This document shows, piece after piece, positions 1 through 7,277 of a DNA stretch of 11,682 nucleotides. Both the position numbers and the translations under genes were made by a program. Each line of letters opens with the position of its first letter. Within the stretch, counting starts at the first letter, position 1. A model generated the notes under the pieces. It did no database searches, was not told where the DNA came from, and saw only the letters and a program-made list of their open reading frames with translations. The DNA comes from Bacillota bacterium (GTDB lineage Bacteria; Bacillota_A; Clostridia; Peptostreptococcales; Anaerovoracaceae), in assembly GCA_017547345.1 (NCBI GenBank), contig JAFYPY010000122.1:1-11682 (forward strand), written 5' to 3'.

Positions 1-13
1 CTTATAAATCTTA

Positions 14-1453
14 CTATTTGCTAGATTTCTTTAAGAAGTATGCACCGATAAGCTCAATTGCTACGAATACGATTAGGTAGAATAATACAGGGAATGCAAA
101 TCCACCAGCAGACTTAGCCGCCATATAAGGAGTAATGCCGTGAGCATATACTGCAGCAAATACCATAAATACGCTTCCTACTAATGCTAAGCAAGGGATT
201 ACATATCTCTTAACTGTGCTTACGTCTGTAGCCTTCTTCATAAACATAATGAAGATAGGGATATACATAGCGTAAATAGTGATGATTGGTAATTCGGAAG
301 AGTCAAATCCAAAGTATCCAAACCAGTTAATTGGAGCAAGGTTTGCGCCATAGAAGAAGATGAACCAGAAACCGCAAAGCAATAAACCTACGATAGATGC
401 ATTGTTTGGCATATTTGTCTGGTTGTCAAGCTGACCAAATACTTCTGGCTTAGGACCATTTCCTCTTGCAGCAAGAGCATATAAACCTCTTGTACAAGCA
501 AGCATTAATCCGTTAAGAGTACCACAACATGAAATTGCTACGAATAAGTTTAAGATATTACCAAACTTTGTTCCAAATAAGTTAATATATGCAGCTGTTG
601 CACCTTCGTTGATTAGCTGGTCAACACTTGCTGCACCTGCAACGCCGATGTAATAGAATAAGTAGATTGACATGATGATTACGCCACCTACTAATAATGC
701 GATTGGAAGATTTTTCTTAGCATCTCTTAACTCAGCATTGATAGAAGTTGCAATAATCCAACCTTCATATGCGAAGGAAGTAGCTACAACAGCACCGAAT
801 AATAAGCTACCAGTTCCAGCTGTTGAAGTACCAACATGAGCCATATTTTCAACTAGAGTGCCGCTTTCGCCAACCAAACCAACAATTGTACCTACAAGCA
901 TCATAAGTAAAAGTGGTACCATCTTGATGAATGTAGTTGCAACCTGGAATTTACCAGCAATCTTTGGTGCTAGTGTGTTGATTGAGTATGCAAAGCATAA
1001 GAAGAATAATGATAATGCCATACATTCAGGTCCAAGCACACAACCACCCTGATCTGCAGGAACAGTTAAAGGTATGCTAGGGAATGCAGTTGTAACAAAT
1101 ACTAATGTATATCTAGCTGTTAACCAAGCAAGTACAGATGTTAATGTTGGATAATAAATTGTAGCCATAAACCAGCCAATATAATATCCATACTTTGTGC
1201 CAACTGTAGCTTCAGCATAGTCAACAAGACCGTTATTTTTTTCATACTTTGTAGCCATAATCGCAAAGGCAGTAATACATGAAATCATGATTAAACCACC
1301 GATAATCCAAGCTACAATACCTAGTGACATGTTTCCTTCAGTTTTCTGAAGAATTGTCTGTGCCTTAAAGAACACACCGGAACCAATTACTGTACCAACA
1401 ACTACGCAAATAGCAGTAAGTAGACCGTATTTTTTCTCTAGTACTTTTTCCAT
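14..1453 (-). CDS. APC-family amino acid permease
   Basis: This is a 479-residue polytopic membrane protein that most likely carries amino acids across the cytoplasmic membrane by proton symport or exchange. The N-terminus has the classic first-helix signature of the amino acid-polyamine-organocation (APC) superfamily, with GTVIGSGVFF at about residues 20-29. Roughly twelve hydrophobic segments follow. The SFAYEGW stretch and the following acidic/basic loop ending in KKNLPIA match the helix 6 to cytoplasmic loop region of LAT-type APC transporters. The ATG is supported by AGAGGA seven bases upstream (1461-1466). The gene lies 88 bases downstream of the DMT transporter on the same strand and may share its transcript or use its own promoter (1475-1503). 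The stop codon is only 13 bases from the window edge, so no terminator can be seen. Substrate specificity cannot be read from the sequence. Confidence 0.9.
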   Translation of the reverse strand: MEKVLEKKYGLLTAICVVVGTVIGSGVFFKAQTILQKTEGNMSLGIVAWIIGGLIMISCITAFAIMATKYEKNNGLVDYAEATVGTKYGYYIGWFMATIYYPTLTSVLAWLTARYTLVFVTTAFPSIPLTVPADQGGCVLGPECMALSLFFLCFAYSINTLAPKIAGKFQVATTFIKMVPLLLMMLVGTIVGLVGESGTLVENMAHVGTSTAGTGSLLFGAVVATSFAYEGWIIATSINAELRDAKKNLPIALLVGGVIIMSIYLFYYIGVAGAASVDQLINEGATAAYINLFGTKFGNILNLFVAISCCGTLNGLMLACTRGLYALAARGNGPKPEVFGQLDNQTNMPNNASIVGLLLCGFWFIFFYGANLAPINWFGYFGFDSSELPIITIYAMYIPIFIMFMKKATDVSTVKRYVIPCLALVGSVFMVFAAVYAHGITPYMAAKSAGGFAFPVLFYLIVFVAIELIGAYFLKKSSK

Positions 1454-1474
1454 TTTTTAGTCCTCTAACTTTCT

Positions 1475-1503
1475 ACTATAATTAACACGCGTCTCTTTAT
1501 CGA
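1475..1503 (-). promoter_or_regulatory. candidate sigma-A promoter of the amino acid permease gene
   Basis: On the minus strand TCGATA (1498-1503) and TATAGT (1475-1480) are separated by 17 bases, matching four and five of the six consensus positions. The permease start codon lies about 22 bases beyond the -10 box. The -35 box falls inside an imperfect inverted repeat (1486-1514), which might be an operator. This is read by eye only and the -35 is weak. Confidence 0.4.
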
Positions 1504-1514
1504 GAAAAAGCGTG
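1486..1514 (-). repeat. imperfect inverted repeat upstream of the permease gene
   Basis: The arms CACGC and GCGTG enclose a second short pair, TCTC/GAGA, around a six-base loop, with an unpaired TTTT on one side. No T-run follows the repeat on the minus strand, so it is a poor intrinsic terminator for the upstream DMT gene. It overlaps the candidate permease promoter and could be a protein binding site or a leader structure. Function is unproven. Confidence 0.3.
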
Positions 1515-1541
1515 ATAACAAATTTTAACACAATATTCACA

Positions 1542-2399
1542 TTAAAACAACCCCACAGACTCTTGTTTTTCGTCCCATATATTATAAATTATAACTGACA
1601 CGATAACTATGATGCCTCCAATTAAGGCGAACAATCCCGGAATTTCACCATAGAAAATAGCAACCCATATAGGATTTAGGAGTGGTTCAATCATACCTAT
1701 TAGAGAACATGTAAGAGGGCTCACCTTAGATGCCGCTAGCGCGTATAACACATAAGGTATGCCAAGCTGCACTACACCTAAAACAAGAATCAAAAATAAC
1801 TCATGTGATGTCACAATGTTTTCATAAGTTGCAAACCCTATTGGTAAACCAACCAAGGCTGTAAGTGAATGCGCGATAAGTATTCCTGTCATTCTAGACT
1901 CTAAATCCATCCTACCATTAAAAACAAACATCACAGCCATGCATATTCCGGAAACAATGGCTATGCAGTTTCCAAGCATGCTCCCCATATCTATATCATC
2001 TACGAAAAATAAAATTATGCCAAAAAATGTGCTCCCTACTATGGCTACTTCCATTTTTTTAAGTTTATGTGCAAAGAACATCGCTGAAATGATAAGCACC
2101 ACTGCCGGAGCTATATATTGTAAAACAATGGCATTAGCGGCTGTAGTCATCTTGTTTGCTGTAACAAAACAAGTCACACATCCCCAAAGAGTAAGGCCTG
2201 CTTTTATTACATCTTTGCTTACCTTAAACTTCATCTTCGTTGCGAGCATAAAGGCGAGTACCACACCCGCAGATATCAAGCTTCTTCCACCAGCAATAGC
2301 AAGCGGGCTCCAATCTATGTATTTTATTAAAATTCCACTGATGCTCCACAAAACTGAGCATACTACCATTTGAATTTCGCCTACTCTTCTTTCAGTCAT
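1542..2399 (-). CDS. EamA/DMT-family membrane transporter
   Basis: This is a 285-residue integral membrane protein of the drug/metabolite transporter superfamily. It has about ten hydrophobic helices arranged as two EamA repeats (roughly residues 7-133 and 147-273). Typical family segments are AIVLQYIAPAVVLIISAMF at the end of the first repeat and LIGMIEPLLNPIWVAIFYGE at the same point of the second. The family exports or exchanges small metabolites, often amino acids or related compounds; the substrate here is unknown. I chose ATG at 2399 rather than an in-frame TTG at 2423, because AAAGGAG (2411-2417) lies between them and only the ATG is downstream of it, at a slightly long spacing of 11 bases. 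It is transcribed divergently from the aldo/keto reductase gene from an overlapping promoter. The neighbouring permease is also a transporter, but no shared substrate can be deduced. Confidence 0.88.
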   Translation of the reverse strand: MTERRVGEIQMVVCSVLWSISGILIKYIDWSPLAIAGGRSLISAGVVLAFMLATKMKFKVSKDVIKAGLTLWGCVTCFVTANKMTTAANAIVLQYIAPAVVLIISAMFFAHKLKKMEVAIVGSTFFGIILFFVDDIDMGSMLGNCIAIVSGICMAVMFVFNGRMDLESRMTGILIAHSLTALVGLPIGFATYENIVTSHELFLILVLGVVQLGIPYVLYALAASKVSPLTCSLIGMIEPLLNPIWVAIFYGEIPGLFALIGGIIVIVSVIIYNIWDEKQESVGLF

Positions 2400-2410
2400 T
2401 GCACAATTCA

Positions 2411-2417
2411 CTCCTTT
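2411..2417 (-). promoter_or_regulatory. ribosome binding site deciding the DMT gene start
   Basis: AAAGGAG on the minus strand lies 11 bases before the ATG at 2399. The longer reading frame begins at a TTG upstream of this site and within a few bases of the predicted transcript start, so that longer start is unlikely. Confidence 0.6.
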
Positions 2418-2432
2418 ATACAAATCAACTGT

Positions 2433-2461
2433 ATTCTATCCTATTTACGACAAAACTTCAA
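2433..2461 (-). promoter_or_regulatory. sigma-A promoter of the DMT transporter gene
   Basis: On the minus strand TTGAAG (2456-2461) and TAGAAT (2433-2438) are separated by exactly 17 bases, matching four and five of six consensus positions. The predicted transcription start is near 2426, just ahead of the ribosome binding site. The -35 box lies between the -35 and -10 boxes of the opposing promoter. Confidence 0.6.
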
Positions 2462-2472
2462 TATGGTATGAT
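2444..2472 (+). promoter_or_regulatory. sigma-A promoter of the aldo/keto reductase gene, extended -10
   Basis: TTTACG (2444-2449) and TATGAT (2467-2472) have a 17-base spacer. A TG one base before the -10 box (2464-2465) gives the extended -10 form that compensates for an imperfect -35. The predicted start is near 2479, so the leader is only about 20 bases and contains the ribosome binding site. It overlaps the leftward promoter almost completely. Confidence 0.62.
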
Positions 2473-2483
2473 AAACAAAGACG

Positions 2484-2488
2484 GGAGG
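2484..2488 (+). promoter_or_regulatory. ribosome binding site deciding the aldo/keto reductase start
   Basis: GGAGG is followed by two in-frame ATG codons. The first (2492) is only three bases away, which is too close. The second (2498) is nine bases away and is preferred. The longest reading frame, from TTG at 2399, would begin upstream of the promoter. Confidence 0.65.
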
Positions 2489-2497
2489 AATATGACA

Positions 2498-3652
2498 ATG
2501 AGATATAACGAATTAGATAATTTAAGAACCTCATCATTAGGGTTTGGAACAATGCGTCTTCCAATGGATAAAGACGGCAACATCGACTACACAGAAGGAG
2601 AGAAGATGGTGCAAGAGGCATTTGCAGGAGGAATTACATATTTCGACACAGCTTATCGCTATCATCAAGGAGAAGCCGAAAATTTCTGCGGAAGAGTTTT
2701 ATCAAAATATCCTAGAGAAACATTTATGCTCGCAGATAAACTTCCTACTTGGCTATGCAAAACAGTAGAAGATGCAGAAAACATCTTCCAAGAACAGTTA
2801 GATAAATGCCAAACACCTTACTTTGATTTTTATCTATTACATAATGTAGACGAAGGCAGCTGGCCAAATATTGAAGCCCTTAACCTCGTTGATTTTATCG
2901 CAAAGAAAAAGGAACAGGGTTTAGCCAAACATATTGGTTTTTCCGTTCACTGTGAACCAGAATTATTAGAAGAGATTTTGTCAAAGTATAGCGATACACT
3001 AGAATTTGTACAGATTCAAATCAATTACTTTGACTGGAAATATATGGACGCCAAGGCTTTATACGATATTGCTAGAAAATACAACAAGCCAATTATTATA
3101 ATGGAGCCTATCAGAGGAGGAATGCTAGCCAATCTTCCAAGCCAAGAGGCCAAGGAAATCCTTGCAAATGCATCTAAATCTTGTAACAAAGAGCCTTCTT
3201 CAGATTCTTCTTATGCTTTAAGATTTGTAGAGCAATTAGACGGTGTGCTATGCACACTTTCCGGTATGTCCAGCCTAGAACAGATGAAAGAAAATATTGA
3301 AACCTTCTCTGGAGATGCTTTAACTCAGATAGAATTGGATTCAATACCTGTTGCAGCTTCAAAACTTCAAGCTGATATTATAATTCCTTGCACTGGTTGT
3401 GATTATTGCTATGAATGTCCTGCTGATATCAAGATTTCAAAAATCTTCAAGTGGTACAACGAAGCAGCAGCAAAAGGATTCCACTGGATTTGGGGATCAC
3501 TATCAAAGGAATACGAAAAACTAGGTCCTAATGCTACAAACTGTGTTGAATGCGGTAACTGCGAAGGCCATTGTCCACAAAAGATTAGTGTTATTCAGAG
3601 ATTAAAGGATATCCATAAAAAATACGAAGAATTAAAAGAAAGTGGCGAGTAA
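2498..3652 (+). CDS. aldo/keto reductase with C-terminal ferredoxin-like 2x[4Fe-4S] domain
   Basis: This is a 384-residue soluble oxidoreductase. The N-terminal 280 or so residues form an aldo/keto reductase barrel. The candidate catalytic tetrad is visible as Asp50 and Tyr55 (FDTAYRYH), Lys81 (ADKLP) and His115 (LLHNV), and MEPIRGGML near 203-210 is the usual late-barrel strand. The C-terminus adds two cysteine motifs, Cys298/301/304/307-Pro and Cys349/352/355/359-Pro, spaced as for two [4Fe-4S] clusters. This architecture is a known group of predicted aldo/keto reductases (COG1453 type), common in anaerobes, whose physiological substrates are mostly unknown. The clusters suggest electron exchange with ferredoxin or a similar carrier, which is inference. 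It is the only plus-strand gene here, monocistronic, with its own promoter and terminator. An in-frame ATG at 2492 is an alternative start that would add two residues. Confidence 0.92.
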   Translation: MRYNELDNLRTSSLGFGTMRLPMDKDGNIDYTEGEKMVQEAFAGGITYFDTAYRYHQGEAENFCGRVLSKYPRETFMLADKLPTWLCKTVEDAENIFQEQLDKCQTPYFDFYLLHNVDEGSWPNIEALNLVDFIAKKKEQGLAKHIGFSVHCEPELLEEILSKYSDTLEFVQIQINYFDWKYMDAKALYDIARKYNKPIIIMEPIRGGMLANLPSQEAKEILANASKSCNKEPSSDSSYALRFVEQLDGVLCTLSGMSSLEQMKENIETFSGDALTQIELDSIPVAASKLQADIIIPCTGCDYCYECPADIKISKIFKWYNEAAAKGFHWIWGSLSKEYEKLGPNATNCVECGNCEGHCPQKISVIQRLKDIHKKYEELKESGE

Positions 3653-3656
3653 GCCT

Positions 3657-3692
3657 AAAAAATGGTTCTACCTTTTGGTAGAACCATTTTTA
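3657..3692. terminator. bidirectional rho-independent terminator
   Basis: A perfect ten-base stem (TGGTTCTACC at 3663-3672 pairing with GGTAGAACCA at 3677-3686) with a four-base loop is flanked by an A-run on the left and a T-run on the right. Read either way it is a stem followed by five or six T residues. It sits in the 46 bases between the convergent stops of the aldo/keto reductase and aminotransferase genes and should end both transcripts. Confidence 0.93.
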
Positions 3693-3698
3693 TTTAGC

Positions 3699-4844
3699 TT
3701 ATTTTTCCCATTTTTTTAGATATTCGCCGAAGGCTTCTAGACCTTCAATTAGCTTCTGTGGGTCACCAAAGGCGCCATAGCCAACACGAATTGTTCCAGG
3801 CTCGTCAAAATAATCGCCAGGAACGAATAAAATCTTTCTTTCGTCTTCCATAGCATCTTTTGCTAAAGTTTCGGAATCCACATCGTAGTCGTATTTAATC
3901 AGACAAGTAGTACCCTTAGCATCACCCTTTAAGCTTAAGTGAGGCTGTGTCTTAACCCAGTCTTCAACAATTTTCTTGTTAGGTGCTAAAATGGATCTTG
4001 CTCTCGCCCACATCTTTTCGTAATTTTCAAGTGCGATTGAAGCGATGATTTCATCAATAATACCACAGCAGATTGTATTGTAAGATCTTCTTGTTTTAAA
4101 TTCTTCGTAAACTTCATGGTCCTTGCAGATAATCCAGCCAATTCTTGTACCAGCCATGGAGAACATCTTGGATAAGCTGCTTACAGAAATAGCCTTATCA
4201 TATCCGTAGTCCATAATTGATGGCATATACGTCTCATCCATTCCTCTATACATTTCGTCGCAAAGAATGTATGAATCAAATTTCTTTGCAATTTCAACAA
4301 TCTTAGATAAACCGTCATCATATAAAGTAATACCAATTGGGTTGTTAGGATTTGTTAAAATTATAAGCTTCGTATTTTCATCACATGCTGCTTCTAACTC
4401 TTCAAAATTCAACTTGTAATCTTCGGATTCTTCTAAGTGTACAATTCTAGTTTCGATTCCAATTGACTTTGAAATATCATAGTGCTGCTGGTAAGAAGGC
4501 TTAATTACTACGCAGTTATCGCCTGGTTCTAGTAAGCCCATAATAACGATATCATTAGCGCCTGTACCACCGTGAACCATCATTACATGTTCCGGCTTAA
4601 CATCGCCCTTTGGATAAATACCAGCTACTGCAGCCTTAACTCTTGGAGAACCAGTAGCATCACCATGATGATAATGTAGGCTCATTGTTTCCATATCTTT
4701 CATAAACGCCGCCTGATCTTCGCCAGTTACTCTGAATAATTCATCCATAGTGATAGCCTTTACACAGCTACTACCTAAGTTGATTTTTGCTAGTGAATCC
4801 ATTGGATTTAACCATTCTTCTACTCCAAACCATGCTAATTTCAT
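3699..4844 (-). CDS. class I/II PLP-dependent aminotransferase
   Basis: This is a 381-residue cytosolic fold-type I aminotransferase. Visible family residues are TNPNNPIG (164-171), the cofactor-contacting Asp196 in LCDEMYRG, the Schiff-base lysine Lys226 in SSLSKMFSMAGTRIGW, and Arg353 in TIRVGYG, which should bind the substrate alpha-carboxylate. Length is normal. The amino donor and acceptor cannot be deduced. Family members include aspartate, alanine and aromatic aminotransferases and C-S lyases. Start choice is secure: AAGGAGG lies just before the ATG. It is the last gene of the fbp-fumarase operon, 26 bases after the GntR gene, and ends at the bidirectional terminator. Co-transcription with fumarase would fit a role linking C4 acids to amino acids, but this is inference. 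Confidence 0.92.
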   Translation of the reverse strand: MKLAWFGVEEWLNPMDSLAKINLGSSCVKAITMDELFRVTGEDQAAFMKDMETMSLHYHHGDATGSPRVKAAVAGIYPKGDVKPEHVMMVHGGTGANDIVIMGLLEPGDNCVVIKPSYQQHYDISKSIGIETRIVHLEESEDYKLNFEELEAACDENTKLIILTNPNNPIGITLYDDGLSKIVEIAKKFDSYILCDEMYRGMDETYMPSIMDYGYDKAISVSSLSKMFSMAGTRIGWIICKDHEVYEEFKTRRSYNTICCGIIDEIIASIALENYEKMWARARSILAPNKKIVEDWVKTQPHLSLKGDAKGTTCLIKYDYDVDSETLAKDAMEDERKILFVPGDYFDEPGTIRVGYGAFGDPQKLIEGLEAFGEYLKKWEK

Positions 4845-4870
4845 ATTGTTTCCTCCTTAAACTATTCCTT

Positions 4871-5860
4871 TTAGATGCTTCTCTTATTGTTGATGCATTT
4901 TTTAATTAGCTCTTCTACATATATAAAAGAACCTTTGTCTATTTTGTAATCATAAAGAATTACAGCCTTACCTTTTTGTTCAAAGTGTCTTATAGTTTCT
5001 CTTTCTTCTCTCGAAGCAAAAGAATCATATCCTTCAGGAAGTATAATTGCATCTTTATTTTTCAAAAAAAGTTTCAACTTCTGTGAATTTCCAAACAGCA
5101 TTGTTCCCATATGTTCTGCCCAGTCTCCAATAACCAAACAATTGTCACGAACGACTTTCGCAAAGGAATCACTGGCGCAAACAACCCCAACATTCCAAAT
5201 TTCTGGAATTTTTGCAAGTTTTATAACAGTTCTCGTGCTAGGCATAAGAGCCATCATTCCAAGCGATTTGGAATTCTTTATGTATGGTTCTACCTCTCCA
5301 TAATGTGTCGATGTAGTCAAAACCAAATCATAATCAGTATTAAGTTTTTCTGCAATCTCAGGAAGATGGCTTAATCCGAAAACAGCAGTCTCTGCATAGC
5401 CAATCTGAGATATTTGGCGTTCTATTATCTGCAAAGCTTCTGGATTGCAATCTATGGCGGCAATTTTTACTGCCTCATATTTTTCTTCCAACCCCTTTAG
5501 TTTGAGATTAATATAAATCTCCATTTCTCTTGGAGTGAAGCCAAGTTTTTCTAATTTTGCAAAAAGTTCGTCTACTGCAACCATTGCCTTGTCTTTTCTA
5601 CTAGAGGAATCTTCTTCATTTCCAAGAACAAAAGATCCTTTCCCCTGTATCATTTCTATTACATCTAGTTGCTCTAAATATTCATATGCATGCTTAACAG
5701 TGCCTGTCGATATATTTATTTCGTCAGCAAGCTCACGTACTGTTGGTAGCTTGTATCCTGCAGGTAAAAGACCTTCATCCACCGCCCTCTGAATACAATC
5801 ACCTATTTGTTTGTAAATGGGCACTCCGTTGTTTTGATCAGTCTTTATATTTGCAAACAT
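4871..5860 (-). CDS. GntR-family transcriptional regulator with a large C-terminal effector-type domain
   Basis: The 329-residue protein begins with a GntR winged helix-turn-helix (about residues 8-80: PIYKQIGDCIQ, KLPTVRELADEINISTGTVKHAYEYLE, GKGSFVLG). A helical linker (about 90-130, with LGFTPREMEIYINLKLKGLEEKYE) resembles that of the short YtrA-like branch. The remaining 200 residues form an alternating strand/helix domain with segments AAIDCNPEAL, DYDLVLTTSTHYGEV, VGVVCASDSFAKVVRD and DAIILPEGYD. This does not look like the FCD, UTRA or aminotransferase (MocR) domains usual in long GntR proteins. I infer a ligand-sensing domain but cannot name the ligand. The start codon overlaps the stop of the fumarase beta gene (TAATG), with GGAG eight bases upstream, so translation is probably coupled. 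It probably controls its own operon, as GntR regulators often do. Confidence 0.87.
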   Translation of the reverse strand: MFANIKTDQNNGVPIYKQIGDCIQRAVDEGLLPAGYKLPTVRELADEINISTGTVKHAYEYLEQLDVIEMIQGKGSFVLGNEEDSSSRKDKAMVAVDELFAKLEKLGFTPREMEIYINLKLKGLEEKYEAVKIAAIDCNPEALQIIERQISQIGYAETAVFGLSHLPEIAEKLNTDYDLVLTTSTHYGEVEPYIKNSKSLGMMALMPSTRTVIKLAKIPEIWNVGVVCASDSFAKVVRDNCLVIGDWAEHMGTMLFGNSQKLKLFLKNKDAIILPEGYDSFASREERETIRHFEQKGKAVILYDYKIDKGSFIYVEELIKKCINNKRSI

Positions 5861-6420
5861 TACTTATTCTCCATAGCCAAATACATTTTTCTGCCCTCTT
5901 GATAAAGGTTATTGCCTTCACTATCGATTATCACAACTACAGGTAAATTCTCTACTTCTAGCTTTCTAATAGCTTCTGCTCCCAAGTCTTCATAGCATAC
6001 AATCTCAGCTTTTTTAATACATTTGGAAAGCAAAGCTCCCGCTCCACCAATAGCACCAAAATAAACAGCATCATTTTTTATCATAGACGATACTACTTCA
6101 TCCGAACGCTTACCTTTCCCTATCATGCCTTTCAATCCCAAGTCCAATAGCGCAGGCGTATAAGCATCCATTCTGTAGCTAGTTGTAGGTCCTGCAGAAC
6201 CTATTGCCTGACCCGGTTTTGCCGGCGCAGGCCCAACATAGTATATTATCTGATCTCTCAAGTCAACCGGAAGGAGTTCTCCCTTTTCAACAAGTTCTAC
6301 AAGCCTCTTGTGTGCAGCATCTCTTCCCGTAAAAATGGTTCCGGTTATAAGCACATTATCTCCTGCTTTTAAGGATTTGACCTTCTCTGCAGTCAACGGT
6401 GTTTCTATTCTCTTTTCCAT
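5860..6420 (-). CDS. fumB: fumarate hydratase (class I) / tartrate dehydratase-type beta subunit
   Basis: This is the 186-residue C-terminal-domain subunit of the heterodimeric iron-sulfur hydro-lyases that interconvert fumarate and malate (or dehydrate tartrate). Family segments are GTIFTGRDAAHKR (27-39), GPTTSYRMDAYTP (77-89), GMIGKGKRS (98-106) and GAIGGAGALL (122-131). Length is normal for a split beta subunit. I prefer the ATG at 6420, because AGGGAG (6427-6432) abuts an in-frame ATG at 6426 but is six bases from 6420; the longer form would have 188 residues. It follows the alpha subunit gene with a 12-base gap and overlaps the regulator gene by one base. Sequence alone cannot separate fumarase from L-tartrate dehydratase. 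Fumarase is the likelier role in a central-metabolism operon. The symbol denotes the beta subunit, not E. coli FumB. Confidence 0.88.
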   Translation of the reverse strand: MEKRIETPLTAEKVKSLKAGDNVLITGTIFTGRDAAHKRLVELVEKGELLPVDLRDQIIYYVGPAPAKPGQAIGSAGPTTSYRMDAYTPALLDLGLKGMIGKGKRSDEVVSSMIKNDAVYFGAIGGAGALLSKCIKKAEIVCYEDLGAEAIRKLEVENLPVVVIIDSEGNNLYQEGRKMYLAMENK

Positions 6421-6426
6421 TTTCAT

Positions 6427-6432
6427 CTCCCT
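6427..6432 (-). promoter_or_regulatory. ribosome binding site deciding the fumarase beta start
   Basis: AGGGAG on the minus strand overlaps the end of the alpha-subunit stop region. The ATG at 6426 follows it with no spacer, while the ATG at 6420 has the usual six-base spacer, so the later codon is the better start. Confidence 0.6.
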
Positions 6433-7272
6433 CTACAACACAGCCGACTTGTGTCTCGTCGCATGACAATTGATATTTACAGCACATGGAAGTCCTGCTA
6501 TATGTGTAGGCATACTTTCTATATTAACTGCAACAGCCGTAGTCTTACCCCCAAACCCTTGCGGCCCTATACCTAAACTGTTGATTTTATCAAGCATTTC
6601 TTTTTCTAGGTTTGCATAAAACTCATTTTCATTTCTCTGGTCCACTGGCCTTAACAATGCTTTTTTAGCAAGATAAGCAACCTTGTCAAAAGTTCCACCA
6701 ACACCAACGCCAACCACAATAGGTGGACATGGATTTGGTCCAGCATCTTCAACAACTTTTATGATAAAATCTTTGACCCCTTCTAGCCCATCGGATGGCT
6801 TTAACATTTTAAGCTGGCTCATATTCTCGCTGCCGAAACCCTTTGGAGCTACAGTGATTTTTAGTTCATCACCTTCAATCATTTCGGTATAAAGCACTGC
6901 CGGAGTATTATCTTTAGTATTAACTCTATCAAAAGGGTCTCTAACACATGATTTTCTCAAATACCCTTCGGTATATCCTTGTCTTACTCCTTCATCCACA
7001 GCCTCTCGTAGATTTCCTTCAATATGAACATCTTGCCCTATTTCAAGAAAAACCAAAGCCAAGCCTGTGTCCTGACAAATGGGCACATTGTCATCATCTG
7101 CAATCTTATAATTTTCTTCTATTTTTTCTAAAATTTTTTTTGCAATCCCAAAAGGTTCTTCCTTTTTGCATTTACAAATCGCATCTTTCATATCCTGAGG
7201 AAGATGATAGTTTGCCTCTATACAAAGTTCTTTTACAACCTTTGTAATAGTTTCCGCCTTAATAACTTTCAC
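6433..7272 (-). CDS. fumA: fumarate hydratase (class I) / tartrate dehydratase-type alpha subunit
   Basis: This 279-residue protein is the N-terminal, [4Fe-4S]-binding subunit of the class I hydro-lyase. The three cysteines expected to hold the cluster are visible: Cys66 in PICQDTG, Cys182 in GPNPCPP and Cys269 in NINCHATRH. The fourth iron is left free for substrate, as in this family. Other family blocks are [11 protein letters not shown] (144-154) and [10 protein letters not shown] (241-250). It starts with GTG, chosen because the family N-terminus ([21 protein letters not shown]) begins right after it. The ribosome binding site is weak, so initiation may depend on coupling to the upstream gene, which ends five bases away. 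Enzymes of this class are oxygen-labile, which fits an anaerobe. The partner is the beta subunit encoded immediately downstream. Tartrate dehydratase remains an alternative. Confidence 0.9.
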   Translation of the reverse strand: MKVIKAETITKVVKELCIEANYHLPQDMKDAICKCKKEEPFGIAKKILEKIEENYKIADDDNVPICQDTGLALVFLEIGQDVHIEGNLREAVDEGVRQGYTEGYLRKSCVRDPFDRVNTKDNTPAVLYTEMIEGDELKITVAPKGFGSENMSQLKMLKPSDGLEGVKDFIIKVVEDAGPNPCPPIVVGVGVGGTFDKVAYLAKKALLRPVDQRNENEFYANLEKEMLDKINSLGIGPQGFGGKTTAVAVNIESMPTHIAGLPCAVNINCHATRHKSAVL

Positions 7273-7277
7273 TTTTC

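Noticed and set aside
1939..2373. 144-codon open frame on the plus strand opposite the DMT gene
   Set aside because: It lies wholly antisense to a well-supported transporter gene, has no ribosome binding site, and its composition mirrors the opposite hydrophobic coding sequence.
2399..2497. N-terminal extension of the aldo/keto reductase from a TTG at 2399
   Set aside because: The extension begins upstream of the predicted promoter and transcription start, lacks a ribosome binding site and has no family-like sequence. GGAGG at 2484-2488 points to 2498.
3174..3362. 62-codon minus-strand frame inside the aldo/keto reductase gene
   Set aside because: It is an antisense shadow without a ribosome binding site, promoter or recognisable sequence.
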